In this document: in pieces, positions 33,667-44,007 of the stretch
How the letters are laid out: each line of letters opens with the position of its first letter
How positions within the stretch are numbered: position 1 is the first letter of the stretch
From: Heterotrichella gracilis
Lineage: Eukaryota; Sar; Xanthophyceae; Tribonematales; Xanthonemataceae
Assembly: GCA_032358255.1 (NCBI GenBank)
Contig: JAULBX010026730.1
Location: 1-44,007 of the forward strand
Direction of reading: 5' to 3'
DNA: 44,007 nt
Notes under the pieces: generated by a model
Databases searched by the model: none
What the model saw: the letters and a program-made list of their open reading frames with translations, nothing else
What the model was told of the DNA's origin: nothing
Position numbers and translations under genes: made by a program

Positions 33667-34407
33667 GGTTCTGCAGAACTGTCGCGGTCACCGAATACAG
33701 GCCGCTATAGAGGCTGAAAACGACGCAAGCTACCACGGCACGGTGTGAGGGACTGAGCGCCTCCTTGCCGACTGTTGAGGCTGCTTTGCCAGCTGGCTTT
33801 TTGTTCCGAAACGCCAACTCTGGGTGAAATCAGACTGGGGTCGTGCTGGCAAAGCAAATCCAAAGTATACTGGAAAGGAAGTCCCCAACCTTTTTGAAAG
33901 CAAGTTTGCATTGGGTCGCGTTTGCGAGCACAACGTGACGAACCCACTTCATGGTTGCTATCTTTCGCTGCAGAGGCCCACAACGTGCCACCTGGCAGGG
34001 TATAAAGCATGCATGCATATTGCATCGTTCCTGCTTTTACAGGCGTTCCCACAGTGCCAACACTGTCTATTGTACCTAGTCGACTGTTAAGACAAACGCA
34101 CGCCACGAAATAGGGTCTATTGCTTTAGCCTGCTTCCTGCATTGTCCTAGGTTCCTTAGCAAACATGCATGCATGCAAAATACCGTAAACAATGCCGTTC
34201 CTGCGTTCTTAGGTGAAGTGCTACACAACGTTGCATCAATTTGCTGTTTCCTTGTTTCGAAAAGCGTCAGGCTACCTGGTTTACTGCTTTACGCGGAGGT
34301 TTTGATGGGTCACGAGGGAAGTTGAGGGGGATGAAGGCGACCACCAAAAGGTAGTCCGCCACGCTTTTTGACTGTACCAACCACAGGCTCTACTCTTTGT
34401 ACCTGTG
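33667..34407. promoter_or_regulatory. Divergent promoter region PPT1 / AlkB-like
   Basis: This 740-bp spacer lies between divergent genes. It contains a CATGCATGCATGCAAAA run near 34164. An acceptor-like ACCACAG at 34380-34386 lies just before the AlkB-like start, in frame with it, so the last bases could belong to that gene's first exon and the true start could be further left. Confidence 0.4.
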
Positions 34408-37400
34408 ATGAACCTTGTCGATGGTGTACCTTGTAGGAAGCGGACTAGATGCAAACAGGGGGGCAAGGAGGGCCTGCAGCCCACAGGCAAGGCCCGCAAA
34501 GCCACCACCTCAGGGGTTGTCAGGGCTACTGGAAGGAAAAAGACGGTGGCTTTCCCTGTTCTGAATCCTACACCTCTCGTCGAGCCAGCTTCACAGGCAG
34601 CCAGTGCTGCCATCCCGTTCCCCGAGCAGCCTGTGCCACCCTTGTGTGGTGAGGGGAAAGTCCAGGAGGGGCATAGCATACCAGGCAAGACCAAGTCCGC
34701 AGCAGCATCCCAGGCACAGCAAAAACGGGCCAAGGGGCGCAAGGGCCGGGATGGTGCGCAGCAGTCAGGCACAGCTGCAAAGGGGAAGAAGGTGGGTGCC
34801 AGCAGAGCGGGGGCGTCACCACCGCATCCAGCCACAGCCAGTGTGGTGCAGACACCCAGGCCAAAGAAGGCTGTCCCGCTGAAAGGTGCACCTAGGGGAG
34901 ATGAAGCAGCTGATGAGGGTACCCATCAAAACCCTAACCTGGCAGTGGCTGGTGGCGCCAATCCACCGGCCACCCTCCCAGCTGGCACGGGGAGGAAGCG
35001 TGTGAGAAAGGAGGGCACTGCGGGCGCCACTATCTCCAAGAAACGCAAGCCTGGCAGCGAACCCATGGCCAGGGCATTGCCTGTGAGCAAAGCACCCAAG
35101 CAGCCGGCCAAGGGAAAGCAAAAACAGACGCAGCAGATCATCATCCCAAGGAAGCAGCGGTCTGTGCGCCGCCGGCCCCAGGCTCAGGCACCGTTTGGCA
35201 TGGCAGCTGGCGAGCATGTGCTGGACGCTGGCGCACATGAGGAAGCGATGGCAGATGTCATGGCAGCTGAAGGTGAGTGGGAAAGTTGTCCAATGTCTCC
35301 ACTCTGCAGTCACATCGGAGTGGCCTATGGAGAAATGGTGCGGCGGACACCCCATCATCTATTCTGTCACTCTGTTATTCAGTCACATTAAAAACTGCAT
35401 TTTCACCACTACCACCATGGCACATCTCTGACATGGAAGCACTGCGCGATTACTAAGCGCTTGCAGGAAACACCATTCATACGCCTCATTGGCATCCACA
35501 CGACCATTGCCACATATTCCTAACCTTTACACTGCAAACAGGGCTTGGCGCTCAGCCGCAAGACAGGCTACTGCTAGCTCATTCAGACGGTGCCCCAGTG
35601 GAAGAACCACACGCCGCGCAAGATCTGGCGACGCCATGCAAGGAGGCAGCGTTGCATGAAAGGGATTTTGAGGCAGCTGTGGAGGAGGCTGCGGGTGACC
35701 AGGAGGTGGTTCCGCCTAGCACACCGGGAGTGAAGCAGGAGCTGAAGCCAGTGCTCAGCTATGACACGCTGCTGTACAAGAAGAAAAAGTGAGGGTGCAG
35801 GGCATTGCCCTTTTACGTCTTTACACCTTTCAGTTACATCTTCACTTGGTACATCTCATTGCCGCATTGCAAGCAAGAATATGGCATGACTGCTCCGTCA
35901 TATGCAGGACCGGTCGGCCACCCAACTCGCCCGTGGTTTCCACAGCTCCATTCAAGCTGGTGTCTCCTTTTGCACCCGCCCGCAAGATCGCCCCAGTCAC
36001 ATCCAAACCAACCATCAAGGCCCGGGACGTCCCATTGGCTGTCGCGCCCAAGCCAAAACCACCACCCAAGCCTAAGCCACCCGCTGCCAAATCCCTGAAG
36101 TTCACAGACCCTGTGAATGGCAGCGCAGCTAAGGATCAACCTTTGCAGCAGCCTGCAGCAGCAGATTTCCTGCTGGGCATGCTGAGGCTGGATGCGGATG
36201 GTGTGGATGCCTTAGAAGGTCCCATACTCTCTGGCCTGAAGGTGGGTGTAGGGTTTCTTGCCCTGCCACGTCACCGGCCATTAGGTTGCAAGTGCACATG
36301 CCTGTTCCTAGGTGGTGGTTTGAACGACGCAACAAAAAAATTCATTTTCAGGCCTCACTGATGACCATTCGCACAATGGCTTCTTGCTATCACAAATTTT
36401 GTGATGTTATTGACTTGATTTGTAGGTGCGCATCCCTGAGCTGCTGAGGCTGGTCCAGTCAGCTCCCCTTCACCAGCAGCAGGCACTGTGGCTGCAGCTA
36501 CAGAGGGTGGTCATGCAGCACACGGTGCAGAAGCTGCGGTGCTGGACAGCAACGTACCAAATGGGTGCATTACGCGAGGTAATCTCACATTCCTATATTC
36601 GTGCTATAGTAGGATTACTACCACAGTGGAATCACAATTCTCCATAATTTGGTGTCAAGCAGACATGAAAACACATTTACCTGACAGAGTTTGTGGGCAT
36701 GTCAGCAACCTTGATTTTGCTTTGCAGGTGAAGCTCAGTGCTGGCATCAGCTACCTGCTGCAGACAGAGAGCAAGCAGCAGGGGCCAACTGCCTGCCCTC
36801 CTCTTCCACACATCATGATCAGGCCTGCCAACCTGCAACAGATACACTCACCGCTGGTTGATGAGTTGACTGAAACCATGCTAAACCAGGTATGTATGCA
36901 CACATGTTTGTGCATGAATTGCTGTCTCTAAGCCTTATCAAAGTTCGTTGGCATTCCTACACAAACATACCACATTTCCACAGACTTTTCCATCGCTTTG
37001 TTGCCACTTTCCCCCCCAAACAAATCATGTTTGAACATTCTGCATTGGTATATATGTTGTGGAGTAACAACCCACGTTTGACCAAATTTGATGAGTAATG
37101 GACATGTTAGGCAACCTCGATGATTAACCACTTTTAATCATCGCAGGATGTGGCCACAGCAGCGTTTCTGTTCAAGGAGGAGCCTGTTGTGAAGGACTAT
37201 CTCTTGTGGCCCCAGCAGCGGCTACCCATACTGGCTGCACATGGAACGGCACCAAAGATGCTGCGTGGACGTCAGGCCATTGCCGAGGCGGTGGCCGACC
37301 GGCAGTTTGTGGCCTTGCACTACCGGTGGCATGATGGCAGGCTTGTGCCCTGCACATTGTCACCAGAGCCTCCAACAAGTGGCAGTGGCATTGCCAGGGC

Positions 37401-40400
37401 GGCCTCCTCATCGGCAACCCTGCTGGATCCTGAAAATCCAGCCCACCATTTGCCAGATGCAGGGCAGCAGGCTGCAGGCATGGTCAGCTTTGATCAACAG
37501 ATGCTACAGGATGGGAGCGTCACAGTAGGGGATGTGGAGACACCCACTGCAGCCATCGCCTCGTCTAATGTTCAGATTGGGCTGTTCACACGGTGGGTAG
37601 ATATCCAAACAGTGCGTGTTCAGCCTTTGTTGCATCACTCGAGTTTCCTCAAGACACACTCCATCTGAGTCTCTTCTCATGTTTCTATACCCTAAGCTTC
37701 CTCATGAATTACAAATCATTAAGGTCATCTTAAAATATCTTCCTAGATAACGGAGGTGTTTCAAACGAATGCCGCGTTGCCCCTTGCAGGAAGGGTGTGG
37801 GTGGCACCTGCCCTCCACGAGCGGCCGCACGGAAGCTGCACCGGCTGGGGATCCTGCCTGCGCTGCTCAACCAGTCTGCTCAGAGTGGACAGGGCTTTGC
37901 AGCTCCAGCCACCTCCAGCCACAGGAACTTGCCTATGGCGTCGACCGCACCAGGGCCTGTTGCTGACCCCCTTGCTACTGGAGTACCTCTGGGGCAACTG
38001 TCACAGGAGGCCAGTGAGGGGCTTGTGGAGGAGGTTGAGGTGGATGATGCTGAGCAGGAAGGGGTGGAGGAGCTGCTGACAGACATACAGCAGTTCCAGG
38101 GAGATGCCAGGTATGTTACTTGCTTTGGAAGGGTATGACTGGCTTCTTGTACCCAGTGATAATAACTATAATATGACCTAGGAAAATGCCAAAACCATGT
38201 TACAATATAGTCTGCTTTCATTCTTGCAGGCAAGCTGAAGAGCATGATCCTTTTACATCCAGTGGTCTGGGATTGATGGAGTTTGGAAAGGACAACTGGG
38301 CTTCAGCAACCTTCACTGGACACCCCAGGCTGAGGCTGTACAGCCTGAGCTGCAGGATGGAGCTGTTTGTGAGTGAAGCCCTGTGGGCAAACCTGAGCGT
38401 GTAAGTATCACAGAGGCGGGGGTGGGGGTTTGAGCAAAAGAATAAATAAGTTAAAACTTTATGAAGACATGGAGATGCATTGTTTGTGGCAGCGATTCTG
38501 GCCAAGGGGTGCATGTCATTACATGACGTTCAATTCCCACCTTGATAAAAGATCCAATCGTTTAAATTCATTGATTTACGATACGTTTTCTACCAATTGT
38601 TATGACTGAAAAATTAATTTTCACATGAACAGGGATGAGAAGAATGCACTGTACTCAGCAGTGCGCAACATGGAGAGGCAGCTGCTCAATGCATTCACAC
38701 AAATCAACTACCAGCAGACCACAGCCTACCTGGACTGCGTGGCAAGCTGCCTTGGCACTGATGCACTCCAATCACACCTGGGAGAGTTGCTCATCAAACC
38801 AATCGGTGCTTCTTGCAATGCTACCCACCCACATACCAGCCACTTGGAGAACGACATTACGGAGCACTGCTCTGAACCCCATCTAGCCGTCAAGCTGGCA
38901 GTGCACAATGAGGTTGTCACTTTGGACATCCAACCAGTCAGCACCTCAGCCAAATGCCACATGGATCCACACCCAGGCAGCAACAGTGGTGGTGCAGCGC
39001 CAGTCCAATCAGTCAGCAGTGCCGGTGAGCCGACAATGGTGGAGGATGGGCAGATGAACGAGGCAATGGCAGCATTCGTTCCTGAAGGAGTGCAGGACAT
39101 GGACGTGGATGTGGACGTCCCCACCTGTGCCATGGAGGACATCATGGGTGCATTGCTGGACCATGTGTGCCATAGCTCAGAGCCGCTGCAGGCACCACCG
39201 CCCCACACTCCTGCCAAAGGCGATCACCCCTGCGTGGGTAGTCCAGAATCTCCGGATTGTGGCTCCCCGGCTCAATCCCAGGGACATATCTCGGCCAATG
39301 TGGTTTTTGAGCCTCGTTCAGACGGATCTGGTGCAGCGGATTGTCAGCAGCAGAGCTGTGCGACACCCAGTGGTGGATGGGCTGACAGCTGGCAGGAGCA
39401 TGTGCTGACTCAGCATGACTGCCCCTGGGACGCATCCACTGCGACGGATAAGGTAGGCACTGCCTTGCCTGGATGGTAAAAATATCAATTCATATGTATC
39501 GTCTTGTTGGGTTTTCTGTGCAATCAAAGGCTTCCTGGTAATGTGTGCTCATCACGACAACACCATATGGTCCTGTGCTCCACCACCAACGGTCTTAAAT
39601 GCTGATGGCAGTGCACAGCATGCAACAATGGACATCACAGAATGCTGTTAGTGCCTCCTGTCTCACGAACCCGATTCACCGCCTCCTTGCAGGTCCTGCC
39701 CCTGCTCCAGGCAATCACCACTGCCATCTTTTGCTCTGCATTGCCAGCTATCAGGTCTGCCTCTCATGCCTTCGCATGGCCCCTCTACTTCATCTCCACC
39801 AGGGATTCCTTCTCGCACAGGCTGATCCCCATCAGCAAGCAGGTGCGCGTGCAGTACAATCTGTTAATGTCATTTGCAGTTGAAAGGTCTCAGCTGAAAC
39901 TGAGTAACACATTTGAGTATCATCGCAGGACCAGCTGCTTGGAACTGTGAAGGTTGCGTGCGCATGAAAACTTGATTCCATGTTTGCATGTAGCTTCATA
40001 TAGCAGGGATGCTGGTCACACAATCTTCTGCCTGCTTCAGTAGCGTGTGTGTACCTTCCTCTGCAGGTTGTTGAGGCTGGCCGCACGTTCACCAGGACTG
40101 ACTTTTTCTTCAAGGTCTCAGATGGCATTCCTGACAACTTCTGGCAGGTGAATGGACAATGTGGCAATCCCTGCTTGACAGCACAAAGCAGGGCAGCAGC
40201 TCACTCCAATTGCTATTTGGGGTGCTTTAAGTCTGTGATTTAAGTTGGTCCAAATCCAGGTCGAGCAATGTGGGCATGCATTGCAATTCTGACATGCAAT
40301 GCCATCATTGCAGGTCGTGCGCGCCCAATCTCAGGGATCAGAACCTCAGCCATCACCAACCCCAGTTGCTGCACTGGCATCCCCACCTGATCCTGTCGCA

Positions 40401-43400
40401 GAGCTCATCGCACAGATGGTGAACCAGATCGGCCAAGATGAGGCAGCTCCCTGCGCTGGTGGCGCTTATTGCAGGGGTTCATGCGAGGCACCCTCAGGGG
40501 ATGAAACAGCTGTAATGGATGAAGAGGGCTTGGAGGCAAGCAGGGATAATGGCCAACCTGATCTAAAGAGGTTTGGCATGATCATGGTCGATGGGGAGGA
40601 GCTGCTACCCGTGGGCCTCACCACCTACGATGATGTAAGTCCCCGTCTATCCCCCTTTGTGCAATTCTTAATTTGCTACCATTGTTTTTTAGCATATTCT
40701 CACAAAATAACAGAATAGCAGAATAAAAATGAAATGCCCGCCGCAGCCCTTTTGGGCCACAGGCAACTCCCGGGTGAGGCAGTTCCCGCTCCCAGGGAGG
40801 TTTTGACAGGTTTTCCTCCCCTTCCCAGGTTTTCTCCCCTGCTGAGCTCACCCAGCTGGAGCTCAACGCTGATGGTCTGGATGGAAGGTGTGAGCAGGAC
40901 ATGCTGCCACCCACCTGCTACCACACCTCCATGTCCAAGGGGGGCTCAAAGAAGAGGACAAAGTACTTTTTTGGGGCCAGGTATTTGTGGACTCGGGACC
41001 AGATGGCGGAGGATGATGCCAAGCGGGCGCTGGGGGTGCGGCTGGATGTGCCGAATAGGCCAGGATGGATGAAGGTGAGGAGTTTTTGAGTGGAAGGAGC
41101 CAAGTGCTCGGTTGACCCAGGGAAAATGCATCATAATGCACACATTGTCTAGTCTCATGGCAGCATTGCAACTGAGCATGAATCAAAGGACCTGCAGCAT
41201 GTTACCAACTAGGAATCCCATTGACATTGTGAATCGCTGAAAACCCCACAAACCCCTGCATCTCAAGTGAACCGCTGTTCTAAAGTATCTTACCCTTCTA
41301 TCCTTGCAGACCGGTGTTGAGTCCCCCCTTGTCTCCGCCGGCATCATCCCCCCTGACTTCATCACATCCTACGCACTCAACATGTACCACGACGGCAGCG
41401 AGGGGATCCAGAGCCACTTTGACGATGCGCAGCGATTCTCCCGACCCATCTACTCCTTCCGGATGTTCTCTGATGCCCGGCTGGCGTTTGGTACCCAGCT
41501 GTTTGGCTGCAATGGCGCGTTCTATGTGGGCATGGCAAGGGGGTGTGTTACAGTCATGGAGGAGGGTACGTGGCTATGGGCATACATGTGGTACCAGCAC
41601 CATGACAGCAGCTGCAGAGATGCGCGGCCATGGTAATAGCTTCGCATGCAATGGACTGCATGGCACTGTCATGTGCATCTGTAACTCCTCAATTCTTTGC
41701 TGTAAATGCTCGCTTCTCCCTAGTTTCCATTCCGTGAGAATACCCCCCTTTGTCATTACCCAGGAGGCTACGCGGCTGATGGCCTGAAGCACTGTGTGCG
41801 CCCAGTGGACATGACAGGTGGGTCCAGGAATAAGGGGTTAGGGTTTTGCACTGCTGCATGACAGGGTGGGCCAGTGCTGCACAGCTGCATAATGCAATGG
41901 CACAGTCTTACCAGTGGGCTCAAGGGTCTGGTGCTATCTGAGCTAGGGTTTGCTAGTACTGGATCTCATCCTCAACACCAAAGCATACCCTCAGAGCCGC
42001 ATCATAATGTGCACTGAAAGCGCAGATAAATCCCAAAATTAACGCTCCTTGCGACAGCAGTGTGACTGTTGGTTGGTGTTTTATCCTTCAGGCAAGAGCG
42101 CCGGCATGATCCTGCGGCGCATCAGCCCCCACACCCTGGCTGATGCGTGTGAGGTGGAGGTGGATGCCCTGGCGGGGGGGATGAAGGCGCTGAGCCTGGC
42201 AGAGGGGGGGCGCAGGGTATCAGGAAGCGGGGGGGTAATGTGAGTTGGTGGTCGTAGGATACTGTGGTGAAAGGAAGGGGTGTTTTGTTCGTGCCTCTAG
42301 GGGGATTGGGATGGTGCAATGTCGATGGTCGGAAATGACAGTACTGTCAGAGGCAAAGTGCCAAGGGCAGTGCAGGGTTGCAGATTAGGGTGAAGGTTGT
42401 TGGGCGCAGGTGCTTACTCTGTTGCCTTGCTTTCAAATAAGGTTCATGCACACATCACGTTCTGCAGCAATATCAAACCCACTAATTGCAGGGATGGGGA
42501 TGAGGGGCTTGCATCCCGAGAAGTGGCCAAGGTGATGAAGTCGATGCTGCGGCAACTGGAGAGAGGGGAGGGGGGCGGCGGCCACAGGGGAGGGTTGGGT
42601 GGTGGTGGGTGCGGGCAGGAGGAGATGGTGGTACACAGGCTGATGGATCGGATGTTGAAGCAGGTGGGTGGGGGTGCCAGTAAATCCTAGCCATATTGTA
42701 ATAAAAGGGGTAGGCCAAGCACATAAGTTATGTGACATAAGGCATCCAATGAATGTGCCATGTATGGTTCCCAACCCGTACCAGCACAGAGCAGGCACAG
42801 AGCTGTTTGCTATGCAACGCTTTTGCAGAGTTGCATCATCGTACCAATTCCATCTCCACCATCTTGCAGCTTGAGCGCAATGAGTTGGTGTCGCAGCGGC
42901 AGGCGGCAGGGGAGGCGGCGTGTGTGCACTCGCTCATGGACAGAATGCTGCGACAGGTGGGTGGACATGCTGCTGACCACTCTCCTATACCATGGTTAGG
43001 GTGAATCTGAACTTGATGGCCTCTCTGGCATAAAACCCTAGGAAAACCCTATTAAACCCTTCGTTGCCAAAGCAGGATGCGCCTCATTTTCTGCTGCTAT
43101 TTCCACATGAGCATAACCCCAACCCCCCAACCTAAAACCAACGCAACCCCCATAGGAAGCCTACCGTAACCACATGCACGGTGCTACCCAGGTGGAGTAT
43201 GGGTCCATGTTGGAGATGGCAGCTGTTGCCCGCACTGCTGCCGCCGCTGGCATGCATGCGGTGGGTGAGGTGGCGGGGCTGATGAACCGCATGGTGTGGC
43301 AGGTGGAGCTGGCAGAGGAGTCAGGCAAGGTGGGTGGAGGACAATGCTCCTCAAATGTCAATATCATTGGCTGTAGGGTGATGTGGACAAGGATATGGTT

Positions 43401-43875
43401 GGCAGGGTGAAGGGTCAGGTGGTGGAATTTAAGACGGCAGGGGTGAGGGGTTGGTGTCATGTGTACCTGGTGACTGGTAATGGTCATGAGCGGGTTACGC
43501 ATCAGAATGCCCTTGGCTGCTGCTGAGAGTTCTAAAGAGCAGCACACAGCTTGTCATGTACATGCTCCAAGGTAAGAGCAGCAGCTCATTGCTCACCACC
43601 CTTGCCATCTCTGGCTGATGGTGTCACTGTATTGGTGAATGGGCGTACCTTGAATTCTTGGGCTGCTGCTGAATCCACAGCGGCACCTAATTGCTCACCA
43701 CTCTTGGCATCTCTGGCTGCAGGATGTGGCTGACCTGGCACCATGGAAGCTCCAGGGTGGGCCCACTCACATGCCTGCGGGGACAATGGGCGCCATGCCG
43801 CTGCCCCCGATCTGGCAGCCGATCCCAGGGCTGGCTGGGCAGCTCCCGGGGATGGGCATGGGAACGAGTGAGTGA
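34408..43875 (+). CDS. Giant AlkB-type 2OG-Fe(II) oxygenase protein
   Basis: Twenty exons join in frame (about 1786 aa): 34408-35272, 35542-35788, 35908-36241, 36426-36578, 36728-36889, 37147-37592, 37790-38110, 38230-38400, 38633-39452, 39693-39842, 40067-40147, 40314-40634, 40829-41074, 41310-41565, 41764-41817, 42092-42239, 42492-42663, 42870-42956, 43156-43329, 43723-43875. Residues 1-290 are Lys/Arg/Pro/Ala-rich and disordered with nuclear-signal-like KKRKPG and RKQRSVRRRP. The middle 900 residues are unrecognised. Residues about 1440-1560 are an AlkB-like fold: NMYHDGSEGIQSHFDD gives the iron-binding His1475 and Asp1477, GLKHCVRP gives His1534, and GMILRRI supplies the 2-oxoglutarate Arg. 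AlkB enzymes demethylate DNA or RNA. Four LMDRML-type helices follow. Exon 16 must end at AAT/GTGAGT. The final GTGAGTG is also a strong donor, so the gene may continue past the window. Confidence 0.85.
35282..35395 (-). repeat. Dispersed repeat, copy C (diverged)
   Basis: Inside intron 1 of the AlkB-like gene. Order and spacing of blocks match copy A: GGAGTGGCCTATGGAGAAATGG, TGCGGCGGAC, CATCATCTATTCTGT and GTTATTCAGTCAC (all shown here in parts). Identity is lower than between copies A and B. Confidence 0.55.
40711..40807 (+). repeat. Dispersed repeat, copy B
   Basis: Fills about half of the 194-bp intron 12 of the AlkB-like gene (40635-40828), in opposite orientation to copies A and C. It does not reach either splice site, so it did not obviously create the intron. 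See copy A for shared blocks. Confidence 0.7.
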
Positions 43876-43932
43876 CAAAATATGTCGTAGTACTACATCG
43901 TTAGTGAATGTGCGGTGGGCCTGGTGCATGTA

Positions 43933-44007
43933 GTGGCTGTGGCTGTGGCTGTGGCTGTGGCTGTGGCTGTGGCTGTGGCTGTGGCTGTGGCTGTGGCTGT
44001 GGCTGTG
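43933..44007 (+). repeat. (GTGGCT)n hexanucleotide repeat, cut by window end
   Basis: At least 12 perfect GTGGCT units run to the window edge, starting 58 bases after the last assigned stop codon of the AlkB-like gene. If spliced into that gene it would encode a dipeptide repeat such as Val-Ala; if not, it is a plain 3' minisatellite. Confidence 0.95.

Noticed and set aside
34281..34835. 184-codon minus-strand frame opposite AlkB-like exon 1
   Set aside because: Antisense shadow of a Lys/Ala/Pro-rich coding exon; no signals of its own.

Overview
The window is nuclear DNA of a photosynthetic eukaryote, most likely a green alga (Chlorophyta). The evidence is intron-dense genes with GT..AG introns, a chloroplast-type HCF101 gene, plant-type TTTAGGG telomere motifs scattered through introns, frequent TGCATGCA runs and TGTAA-like 3' signals. 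No prokaryotic operon, CRISPR array, rRNA gene or intact tRNA gene was seen. I do not name a species.

Layout, left to right. 1-3620 holds little: two possible exons of an unrecognised gene, a diverged dispersed repeat and a small 13-bp tandem repeat. 3621-6747 (+) is an NHL-repeat protein with signal peptide, proline linker, probable membrane span and long acidic tail. 7665-9355 (-) is ARPC1, the WD40 subunit of the Arp2/3 complex. 10123-11450 (+) is a small acidic PP28/PDAP1-like phosphoprotein. 12980-13846 (+) is a Rab11/RabA GTPase. 15045-15871 (+) is a UPF0060/YnfA membrane protein, a bacterial-type family carried here with two introns. 16057-20730 (-) is HCF101, the plastid Fe-S carrier for photosystem I; its first exon is not found. 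22741-29558 (+) is a 13-exon ABCG half-transporter. 31215-33666 (-) is palmitoyl-protein thioesterase 1. From about 34408 to at least 43875 (+) lies a 20-exon gene for a giant protein with an AlkB-type Fe(II)/2-oxoglutarate oxygenase domain near its C-terminus.

The genes do not form a pathway; they are an ordinary mix of cytoskeleton and trafficking (ARPC1, Rab11), lysosome/vacuole (PPT1), lipid export (ABCG), plastid Fe-S assembly (HCF101) and probable nucleic-acid demethylation (AlkB-like). Exon joins were worked out by hand from splice sites, reading phase and family alignment from memory. All joins keep frame except where noted (PPT1 exon 1/2, HCF101 5' end, AlkB 5' end).

The most unusual signal is structural. 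At five exon edges in two genes (ABCG at four, HCF101 at one) the splice site plus adjoining exon sequence is duplicated next to the real exon, at stages from a perfect 38-bp copy to a badly decayed one. Several of these introns also carry TTTAGGG-like motifs, which suggests recurrent local break repair. The giant AlkB-like protein, with a repeated LMDRML helix in successive exons, and a dispersed repeat found in two of its introns are the other main points of interest.
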